Source of the DNA: Clytia hemisphaerica
Taxonomy: Eukaryota > Cnidaria > Hydrozoa > Leptothecata > Clytiidae
DNA: 64,000 nucleotides
Reading direction: 5' to 3'
NCBI GenBank assembly: GCA_902728285.1
Contig: CACVBU010000408.1
Span: 193,878 to 257,877, forward strand
Both the position numbers and the translations under genes were made by a program. Positions 12,701-24,700 of the stretch are shown here, one piece after another (position 1 is the first letter of the stretch; each line of letters begins with the position of its first letter). Below the pieces are notes generated by a model that worked only from the letters and a program-made list of their open reading frames with translations, made no database searches and was not told the DNA's origin.

Positions 12701-15700
12701 TTCTCGTAATTCCGTCAGTTCGACCCATGGAAAGGATGCCATCTGATATACAGCCTTAAAAAGAGCAGTGTCATTGATTGGGAATTGCGTGATTGGTTGA
12801 AAGGTGGAAAACAAGGTTGCACGTTTATATTAACGTTATGTTGTGCGTCAGGGGTATCACATACAGCGTTTCAGACAGTCACACTTACTACAGCTATGAT
12901 ATTCTTATAATACACACTAAAAGGCTAATTGCTCACAGGTTTTCCGTGGAAGTGTGTGTAGTTTTGAAGTCGACTAGTCCGCCATGCTCGTTTTTTTCAG
13001 ATTTTCGAACGTTCTTATATCGAAACATTCGAATCCTTAACGAACTAGTCAGCTCAAAAGCTGGAAACAACTTCTATTATAGTGGAAGCTGGATACCGTT
13101 AAGTAGTTAAATATCAGTGAGTGGTCACACTTTTATTGTACGGGCAAGTAATTTCAGCTCAGGTGATGAAAAGAATTTGATTACAAAATGACGCACGTTA
13201 TTATGAAAAGGATACTACTGTATGAATGACTTTCGAACGGTTTCAAAATGAGCAAGAATCGGAAAGTATCAAAATGAGCAAGAATCGGAAAGTCATCAAA
13301 ATGAGCAAGAATCAATAGGGTATCTCAAAGATTACCCAAGAATCAGGGGGCGGCTTCACCTTCTTAAATGAGCTCGTCAACATAGAAAATACAATTTCAT
13401 TGGGGAGTAGACCATCGGAGTGAATCAAGGTTGAATAATAATATCTTCTCAAGTTGTTAAATTGATTGTTCGGCTTAGAAATTCACACTTCTTGAGATAA
13501 ATAAACAGCAGGCCTCGTTTTCAAATGAAATAATAATTTCAAACGTCATTGACACGTGTAATATGTTTTCTCAAAAGATCATTTTCAATTTTGATACAAA
13601 ACCGCAAACCCTTACAAACATTAATCATGTCTGACGGCGTTGCAGTATCTTGGCAACAATATTTTGGAAACAAGGATTATACACATTACGAGGAGAGCGT
13701 AGTGAACTGAATCCTCTTTTTGCGTTGGGCTGAATAAAAACCAACCTGCATAAGTTTTTGAACAAGTATGAATTCGTCTGTGATGAGCTCTTGGATCAAC
13801 TTCCCCATGGTCATGTAGAAATCTGCTGCTGTTTCCACCTCATCGAAAAAACTGGAAAAATAAAACAGAATAAGTGAGAAAAACAATGTATTTTAGTACG
13901 GTTGAATCTCTCTGATTCGAATTACAGCATATTCAACCACTTCCCAGCTAAAAGAAAGTTAGAGTTAGAGGTTGAAGTACAAGGATGAAAGATTTGATTT
14001 GCAGAGATTCACGAATTAGGGAAAGAGTTAATTGTATTGTGTAATCCTGAATCTGATAATCAGATGGTTCTTAATATGTTCCTACATTGATAGTGAGAGA
14101 TTTCCTCCTTTCCGCATCATTGAGTGGTATACGAGTCAAGATGAGAGTCTATCACCATATTTCCCGAACACCCTCCCTGGAAGTGCTTGGGATTCGAACA
14201 CAGTTCATTGCGGTTCAAGTTAAGTCTTATCCAGATGGTGAGCGAATGTATACCGTGCTTATCATTCTATATCTATCGTACCATGTCATTAGCTGAAATA
14301 TATAGGTATGTACTTAATAAGCGTCTATGGATGCTAAGTAATTTTTCGAATATCGTACCTCCCCAGTTTGGCCCATAAAGCGAGTGCAACTCGAAGAAGT
14401 ACTTCGGACCCTTCCAACAAGACCGCGTCCCAAATCCTCAATACTGTGTTCCTTGGCAGACAGGTCGCAAAGAGGGTCAGAAACCATTGCATTGTAAACA
14501 TGTTAATCAGAGGTGGTTCATAACTTGCAGACGTGTTTTTTGACCCATCCATAGCCTCTTTCTGCAACTGTTGTAGCCTGTTTGCGAGATAGCCTAGTTT
14601 CATCTGCATCAAGTCACGCAGGACGGCCATATCGACGGAGAGCGCGCGTAGATTGTTGGAGAAATAGTTTCTAGGAAGCACATAATCCACCAAAAAGATC
14701 ATGACCTGAAAATGATGTAGTTAACAAAGTTAATGTTATTTCTAAGATCTGTTGTTTCGTTCATTGGGTGATAAAGTTTAATTCTAGAACAAAATTCGTT
14801 TTTCATCGAGGGCTGTCCGTGAAGCAGTCATAAATAATCTCTCAACAGATCAACCGTTCTGAGCCCACCATGTTCTGCTCTAAAGGGATATGGCAAGTGT
14901 CGATCTGACCCGTTTGTTGAAAACTACAACAATAAAATCCGCGTTGCTTTTTGCTTGAAAACGAATTTTTAAGTCTCCAGCCTGTCCCGAAGCTTTTAGC
15001 CTTGTTATGGGAGCTAAAACTAGTAATCACGCCCATAAAAATCAAAACTTTGACAAAGATGAAAATATCACCCCCACGTATTCACGGCCATTCACTCCTT
15101 ATTTACTTAGCTGCTAATATTGGATTTGGTGAGTAATGTAACTAATGTAAAAGTATAACAATGGGCTAAAGTAAAGAGAAAGAGTATTCACGATGTACGC
15201 CTTAAAAATAATAAAAATGCAAACGGCTATATTTCATTTTACAGATTCTCCTTTGTAAAGAGAAGACAATAGATATGTAATAGTGGGGTTGTCTAGCATA
15301 ATTTAAGGGAAAAAAATAAGATCCAGCTGAAACTTTCTCCAGACCTTCTCTATAGGATGGTTATGCCTCAGGAAAAATTCCCCTAAAATCCCACTGGTGG
15401 AACATCCTTTTTTTGGGACATTTCTTTTTTCCCCAGGCAAAACCCTAAGGGCAAAATTTTTTGAAAATTTCAAAGTCATTTTCAGACATTACAGTATCAA
15501 ATATACCATTCGAAAGCTCTCGAAAAACTATATAGAAGACTTTCAAACGGGTATAGCCGATTTCATTACCTAAGTCAAGATAATTCACGCAGAAGATGCT
15601 ATATATGGTCAATTTTAGACCAAAATAACCAAAATGTGGCGAAAAGTGGAACTTGCGCATGAAATATCTCGAGTTAGGTAAGGAAATCGGCTATACCCGT

Positions 15701-18700
15701 TTAAAAGTCTTCTATATAGTTTTTCGAGAGCTTTCGAATGGTATACTTGATAATGTCTAAAAATGAGTTTGAAATTTTCAAAAAATTTCGCCCTTAGGGT
15801 TTTGCCTGGGGAAAAAAGAAATGTCCCAAAAAAAGGATGTTCCACCAGTGGGATTTTAGGGGAATTTTTCCTGAGGCATAACCATCCTATAGAGAAGGTC
15901 TGGAGAAAGTTTCAGCTGGATCTTATTCTTTTCCTACAAACAGCCTGTATTTTTGTAACACGACCACACTATAACTGTCGTAAGATAGAACAACCAACAC
16001 CAAACAAGATATCATGAGCAGTACAACAGCCGAAAATATATCAAGCCAACAAAATGCAATATCACCAAACCACACTTGGTTGAAAATTAGCCAAGTTACA
16101 GTAATTGTCAAATCAACCATTGCCAAAATAACGATTAGAAAGTGATACGAACTTAATCTAGACCAAATATAGGGGAAAATTAACCTCGCTCGGCGAAAAG
16201 GAAAGTTGTTTTATGTTGACTTTTTATCATAGATCTCGATACAACGATCCAGTAAGCAATTCAATCAACAAGGGAAATTACAAAATTTATATGAAGTAAA
16301 TTTATATCGTCAGTAGATTTGACTTTAATATTCACTTTGCTGAGAATCGGTGGAGGGGGGAGTAACCCATTGGTTGAATTATATATCATAGCTTATTTTC
16401 GGGCAATTTAAACCGACTCAAAGCAGAGAAATAATTTTGAAACAGTGTACTTTCAGGTGCCGCAGACCTTAATAAGAAAACCCCAAGTTTATTATTTTTT
16501 GAAAATACTTTTTAGCAGTCAAAAGAAAAGTTCCTCATTTTGCATTCAGTCACCTGATCTTTATACCTTATCGACCAAAACTTAGTCGGCCTTAATTTTA
16601 GTCGGCCTTAATTATTAGTCGGCCTTGATTATTAGTCGGCCTTAATTATTAGTCGGACCTAATTTTAGTCACCTCGTCAAAATTTAGTCACTAAGGGCCG
16701 ACTAATAATGAAAACCGACTAAAAATTTGGGTAATTTCTAAATTTAAAAGCAGATGAAAAATAGGAGAAAGCTTAAAATACTGGAAAATAAGGAAAACTT
16801 AATTACCCCCTCCTACCTGTTTTTAGACATCTGTTAGTACAGTGCGTCTCAAAAAAAGCGGAAAATTTTTATATGAAATAAAATCATCATAGTTCATGCG
16901 ATATCTTATGACTTCTATAATGAATATATTTCAATCTCAAAAACCTATTCAATTATTTTAAGAATTGAATATCTATTGATTGAACAGAGAATTCTAATCT
17001 TTTTTTGAATCAATTTGAGCCCAGTTAAGATGATGCGTTTTGAGGATTTCACTTTTTTTATAAAAATTTGCCTTTCTTTAGAAATACACTGTATTTAAGC
17101 AAAGGAATATAAACTATACCTTGAGTGCGTGTTCTTCGTTTCCTTCCATGACTTGTAAGATCAGAGCTGCAATGACGTTGAACCCTTGGCAATATCCGAT
17201 CTGTTTGTTCCAACGCGCGTACGCTAGTAAAACGCGCTTCAGACTGGCGCGGTCTTCGGCCGTATCATGTTCGAAAAACCAGCCGCACCCTGTACGATGC
17301 AAATCCTTAGAAAGAGAAATGGGGAAGTGAATGAGTTGGTCTCGTTTGAAGTATGAAAGCAAGGTTTTTGCGAATGAAGGTTGACAGAAATAGGCAAAAA
17401 GATTAACCAGGCGGCTTTGATTCTAAAGACGTATAATAAATTTCTTATCTTATCAAAGCGCATGGGTTAAAACTGTAGGCATCGTTTCTCTTGCGAGTCT
17501 TTATCCGACCGAGATGAGAATGGGTAAATGAGATATTTTGGTCAACAATTTACTCCGAGCAAAGTGTTCTGGTCAAATAATATACTGGGGAAAAATTTTT
17601 TTAAACAGTACTGAGGAGATGTTATGGTCAGTAGTTTATACAGTAATGATTAGATATTGCGGTCAGCAAATTACACTTACTTTGACGATTTGAGTGTCCA
17701 GTTCGTCATCGTCAGGGTTGCGTCGATCGTTGAAGCATGTCTTCTTGATACCCTCCCATTCAATGTCTTTCAAGAAGAATTCAGCCAGTGATAACCAAGT
17801 CTGTGGAAAAAACAATGACAAATTATGAGAAATCTGTTATCTTATGGTGCTGATAATAACGAGACGATTTTACAGTTAGCTCTCTCTAATTCGATCTTCA
17901 AGAGACCAAGAATTTTCTTCGAATAGGAGAAGGATTTGAATAGACGATATCGGATTTAGATAAATGCAATGCATTCTGGTTTCTAGGGACTCTCAAAGGA
18001 ATTATAATAGATCAATTATAATAGATTATAATTCCTTTGAGAGTCCCTAGAAACCAGAATGCATTGCATTTATCTAAATCCGTTATCGTCTATTACAGAG
18101 ACTATTTTTATACTACTTTTTAGCTGAGGGAACCAATATATTAGTTCGAATTATAGAAAGATGCGAACGGTAGAGGTTCGAATTATAGAGAGTTGACTGT
18201 AGTTATCAACAAAGTTCAACTATTAACTTATCAACGACAAGAGGCTGTGTAAAAGGAATACCTTTAACCTTTTCCGTGCCCATGTCAAGTATATTTGACA
18301 TTGCGAAATGCTTTTTAGAATCAATTGAGTAGCCGCAAAAAAAAAACTGGGAAAAAAATTAGAAGTCATAAAGTATATTTGACATTGGGCCTGGCGGCTA
18401 ACAACTAATATAAATGTCATCGGCTGCTCAAAATACTTTTTTTTCATTTCCTCCCGCCGGACATTTTTTCCCTCGTGGGCACGGAAAGGGTTAACGGAAT
18501 TTATTATGGTGAAAGAAGTAATTTTAGCAGAAATTATAATCTATAAAGTTAATTTTTGGGTAAGAGGAAGGGTAAAAATTTTAAATGCTGGCTGTTAACG
18601 GAAACCTTACTGTCAATACTTCAGACGATTTTGTAAAAAATAACAATGAAATTCGATTCCAGGGTAAAGAGGATGCGAAGTGAGTAAAGGAATTTATACA

Positions 18701-21700
18701 GACGTATACACTTTTTTTCATAAGAACATCCAAAATTTGAGTTTTAAGCCTAAAAATGTTCTTAACATATCCTTATTTTCACCGTTTTTGGAGTATTTTT
18801 GTCCATTTTCCTAAGAAATTCGATGCTTTGGAGCCTGCAAAGCATTAAAATGTTTTTAACTTGTTCTTAACATTTTGGCCTTCGAAGCCTTATGTTCCTA
18901 TATAGTTTGTTCTTATAAAAAAACCTGTATACCCTTGAAATCTGACACAAAATATAAACAAGATGTAGAAGTTTTTTCAAAGATCTAAGGTGATTGCGAA
19001 CTAGGAGCAAGTTGTTACCAAAAAGACAGGGTTAAACACTCCCTCGTGTGCGATAAATAAAAGAAAACGAAGCGCGCTTTTTAAAAAAAGCGTGTTGTCA
19101 TGTTTTAATGGTAAAAAGATAAAATTGGTGTTGATTTTTCCAAGATATGGATTTTTCTCGAAAAAAAACAAGGAAACCTAGATTTTCTGAGATATTAGTT
19201 AGAGAATTGAATCAACAAAATATTATCTTGATTGAGCGAAACAATTATTTAGAAGATGAAAATCAGGCTCTAAAAGGCCAGAACACAGAGCTGAAGAAAA
19301 GGTTACGCGAAGAAGAAAACGATGTATGTGATGATTTAGTGGGGAGCAGAGGGAGTGAGGCTTCTGATCTAGAAGAAATGTTAGATGAATCGGTTGAGAG
19401 CGACGTAAGCGACGAGGCCACCGATCCAGCGCCTTCACATGAAAAAAGCACCATCAGTGTAGAGAAAAGATTAATGTGGGGTGCAAAAAGGTATAAATTC
19501 ATGAAAGGAAAAACCATTCTGAATTATAACTCTTCTTATGGAGATTGGTATGAATGTATTACAAGAGATATGGAAGACGAAAAACAGTACGGTGATGATG
19601 ATGTTTGCTTCATAAAAAAAGAGATAGGAGCTGGTCAAACTATTCATGCCGTGCTTACTCAGGATCCAAACGAGTTTACGAAAATCAGAACATATGAAGA
19701 TGAGGAAAGCGAATTTCCGTCCGAAACCAAATCGAAACTACGACCAAGCACAGATAACGCAAATATTTTCGTCATTAACGGTAAAGGGAATAAGGATGCA
19801 CAACGGATGAAATTTTATGTTCTGTCACCCATGTCACCCATGTCACGTTTCGAGATGAGACAGTCAAACACTGTGTTTTACAATGAAAAGAATGATAAAG
19901 TCGAAAGACATTCTTGGAAGTCAAAAGACATTCTTGGAAGGCTCGACCAAAAGACGTATCACAGTCTACTTTTATAATCTTAGGAGTATTTTAATATTTT
20001 TAAAAGGAGCAGCATTAGTATATCGTTATTCTGTACTTTCAAATAATAATAAATCTTTCATAATATTTTCTCCTTAATAAAAGTTACATAGTCCTTTTAA
20101 GTAAGTCTACTGTGGCTATTTTTGGTCATTTTAGGTTGTTCTGGCCTATTTCGCAGGGCTTGTCTATCTAAGAAAGATAATGAAAACATTTGAACACAGA
20201 TTTGAAATCTGCAAAGTTCAATTGATTTAAAAAGTGTCATATCATCATTCTCGAACCAGTAGAAAAACTTTTCACGTCATGTTTTTAATCTTTCAAGTCT
20301 TGAATCTGAGATAATCCTCTTTAAAATATCTTTCCAACGGCGAACAACATTTTTTAGCGAGTTTATGTATCTTTTTTTTTCAGCAACGGAGACGGTTATC
20401 TTGTGATTTGTCTAGATCCTGATCAACTGAGAACGACAATAAACCTTTCCCGAGATGTTTTCGACTTTTTTGTTACAATGTTTGAGTGTTTCATTTTGGT
20501 GAAATAAAAATCTGTAGAAAAATGCAAAACAAATTAAAAACTTTTTTTTTAAACAATATAATTAAATGAAAACGAGGCCGGGCTGTATGTTTCGATTTTC
20601 ATGAATAAATATAGCCATATACAGTGATAGAAAAGAGCTTTTGAGCTCAAATTTCCAGGATCGATTCGTCTCTATAATACATAAACATAGAAATTTTGAT
20701 ATGATTTGAAAACCTTTAAAATATAGCAACATCTCGGGAAAGGTGTATAAACAATCACTTTTACCGTCCTCGATATTGCGGGTAAGAAGTGCGGGCTAAT
20801 CTAAATCTTTTCAGTCACTCCACTGTTCTCAAAAGTGCAAGTATATAAATTCCCTATAATAGCAAAATTGCGTGCAGAAAAAATGTGAAAAACTAGAGGG
20901 CTTAAATATATTTTGAGAGGGACATTTTTACGCAAATACTATTAGAGGCAACCCGAATCGACAAATTGAACGATTTCTAAAACTTTAAACCTGACATTAG
21001 AAAATGTGATTCTGATCATGCCGAGTACACATAGAGAGGGAGAGCAAGAAAAAAAGGAGGGTTAAACGAAAGAACAGTGAAATCTGATTCGACAAACAAA
21101 CAAACTCTATCTAAGAGACCTTACTAACAAATACAGTACGGTTTCTTGGATTATAACGTTCGAACGAATAAGAGCAGTTTTGTCTTTTTCATCTAGAAAG
21201 AAGGCATTCAAAATGGACGAAGTGTTTATCTCAAACATGTACAAACTTACATGGGGCGCAGAGAAATATTTCCTGGGAAAACAACAAAAAAGAATTTTGT
21301 ATTCATCATATCAAGAATGGTATCAATCCTTGGTACAGGAACTGTTGCCAACTCCTTGTATGTATTATGGTAACAGTCGATATTCCTTTATGAAGATCAC
21401 ACGAGGAAGTGGAAATGAGAAGTTAGTGTCAAGCAGCAATGGAATCACCATCAACAATACCAACCGATCAACGAGCGTAGTTGGAAGTTCACCAGTCTCC
21501 GGATGCGCAAACTATTTCTTGTTGCATCCAACAGATCTCCAAACATGTAGTGAGCTCAAGAAAAATGTCCACGAGAGTTCAATGAGAAGTGGGGAGAGTA
21601 TTCTAACTTGGGATATCGAATTGCATAAAGTTGACCCAGATTACCAAATGACCCAACAATATTTTATAATATTAGGAATTTTGAACTGAGAACTTGTAAA

Positions 21701-24700
21701 TCTTTTAATAATCTACTAAACTTTACGATTGGACTAATTATTGTAAGATTACATATATCATTTTCAGGGATGTTATCCAGAAAATGAAAATTATTTCAGA
21801 TTATATAACTAAAATGAAAGAAAATCAACGGATGAAATTCTAATTACTATTTTTGAAATCCAAGAATATGTAAGAAATTACAGTAGAACTTCAATTAGCG
21901 GACACTTTAAAAAGCGGAAACCTCTGATTAGCGGACAAAATGTTTTTCCCCGGCTGTTTCCTAGTCAAATCCTAATAAAAAAGATTATAAAAAAGGTGGA
22001 CACTTTATAGGAACACAAGAATTAAAAATGATCAAAATCCTAGAACAAATTAAAAGAATAATCTGTGCCTCAGATTTTACAAACAACCAGAACTAAACCC
22101 ATTTTAAGTTTTTTATTATAAGAACCTAGCGTATCAACAACATCGATAAAGCATTTAAGCTTGTAAATTTCAAAAAAAGAATTACTGGTTCTTATAAAAA
22201 AAGCGTGTAAATATTGTAATGAAGGTCGGTTCTTTTATTGTCAAGTTTCTCAGATGAAAGGGTAAACGACACCCCATTACTTTTAATATAAAAAATAAAG
22301 ACATTTTGCGGGGGCTGAATGTTCGTGTATTTTTGTATTTTAAGGTCTCTAATTGCTTTTGTTCAGGTTATTGGGTTACACGTGTTTTCAGTCAAAAGGC
22401 AATCCAATTGAACAAGATTATTACATTTAACGCATCCCTTTGCTTTAGAGCAGTACGTTTTGCTGGAAAATAATGGATCTTTGCTATCGAGTTTAAGTTA
22501 AGTTAGCTAAGCTAGTTAAAAGGGCGGCTAGAGAGGAAAATTTTGAACGGGGAATGAAGTCACTTATTTACGATCTAAGACGTATGATCCACGTGGTAAT
22601 AAAATTCATCACCGGTTCAACCGGTATCAGGTTTCCAAAAATGTACCGCTCGATGACAAAAAAAACGCTAGATTAAACCCATCAAGCTAAAAGTGGCGCA
22701 AATCACTTTTACTACTTTGAGAAAGTTTTCTCTCTAGTAATCAGCTAAAGCCTTTAAACTCAACGATCTTTGCACTTTGAGATATATCGGAGGCCCATCG
22801 GAGGGCCTCAAAGGAGGAGATTAATCTTGAAATACGAGATTTGGTTTGGAAAGATAAACAATTATATTCAAAGTCTAAAATTACTGATGTTCTAATCGTT
22901 TACTTTTTTTAAATTCATTTTTAAGTGACATCAGATAATATCTACACACTTAAAAATGTCTCATTTAAACGTAGATGATAAGACAAAGGCTTCCTTTGGC
23001 AGGTTCTATGTCTCCAACATGTACAGACTTGTATGGGGCGCAGAACGATATTTCCTCGGAAAACAACAAGAATTGGCTTTGTATAAGTCTTACCAGGATT
23101 GGTATCAGTTTGTTGAAAATTTACTGGAGGTTGATGTTCGATATGGGAATAAACAATTTACCTTTATTAAGCTTCAGAAACTTGATGGATCTTGGATGAA
23201 CATCGGTTCAGCAGATGGAAATGTCTACACTGTTTCGAACCAAGGACTAAAACATTATGTGAAGGGAAGTGGATCCATACCTGCACATGTTAATTTCTTT
23301 ATACTGGATCCAGTAAGTCTTGGACAAAGCATTGAGTTGAAGAAAGACACTGCCAATACCATGTTAGCTTGGAAAATACCAACAAATGAACCGAAATTCA
23401 GGAGTTTGCATCCGTTCATAATTTTGGGAATCATGGAATGAGTTAAAAGACTATTCAAATACCCCAAATACGGTCGTTGGTTTTTATCTGAATTCTGTTC
23501 TCTGTTATCTTGAGTTGATATGACCTACGAGGTTGTTGATGAATGCTGTACAAGAACTCTAGCTTCACATCCTTGTGTTATGAAGCATTGTAGGTGTAAA
23601 TACACATGTAGGTGTTAATTTACCGAATAAAATTTCCGAGAAATATGAATGAGTAATATAGAATTTGAAAAGAAAGAGGTCAAAACATCGTCGAAAAAAA
23701 ATTGAATGCGTATTTATTTATAAGGCTTTCGTTATCACCTGTGGAAAATTATTTTCCCCTTTTATTTTTTTCGATTCTGTAGGTTAGGTGTTAATTTACT
23801 GAGTAAAATTTCCAAAAAATATGAATTAGTAATATAGAATTTGAAAAGAAAGAGATTTTTATAAGGTTTTCCTTATCAGCTGTGGATAATTATTTTCCCC
23901 TCTTATTTCTTTCGAGAAAGGATAAAACGAGAATTAAGCGATCTATCTAAAAACAGTACGTTTTCTTGGATTTTAACGTTCGAACGAAGCAGTTTGCAGT
24001 TTTGTCTTCTTCATCTTTACAAGGCATTCAAAATGGACGAAGTGTTTATCTCAAACATGTACCGACTTACATGATGCGCAGAGAAATATTTTCTGGGAAA
24101 ACAACAAGAGAGCAATTTGTGTTCATCATATCAAGAGTGTTTTAAATCAGTGGAGAAAATTTTGGAAAATCTGAATACGCACTACGGAAACAGCCGATTC
24201 TCTTTCATCAAAGTCCCTAGTTGTATTCCACGCCTGTGGTTAGTGTCGAATTCCAGTGGAGTCGTAATTGAAGATTGCAACGGCAAAGAAATGGATACGA
24301 CGGGTCTTCCACCAGTGCCCACGTGCGCAAACTTTTTCTTGTTACACCCAAGCGACGTTAATAAATGCTCGGAGCTCAAGAAGGATGCCTCTGCGTGGAC
24401 TGCGTGGAAGAGAGGGGTGGAAACCAAATGGAAAATTGAGCCATCATTCCAGCCAAGAGATAACGTGAAATGCTATGTATTATTAGGAATTTTGAACTAA
24501 AAAATTGTACATAATTTCATTAACATGTATTTTGTTCAAAGAAAAGGAATCAAAGTGAATCAAAGAACATGAGAATCATATCATATATATCATAGTCTAG
24601 CATGCTAGACGACTTTTAACTCAGTAAAAAATAGGAAGAAGAAAACTTGACAGGAGCATCAATATAGTCGTCTAGAATATTTTGTGCACAACAAACTTTT

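Noticed and set aside
12793-13110. 105-codon plus-strand frame
   Set aside because: Opposite to intron 8 or 9 of the TBC1D30-like gene, no motif, low-complexity ends.
19147-24500. Actinoporin-like pore former
   Set aside because: Length and Trp/Tyr content prompted the thought, but no signal peptide, no RGD and none of the known motifs are present.
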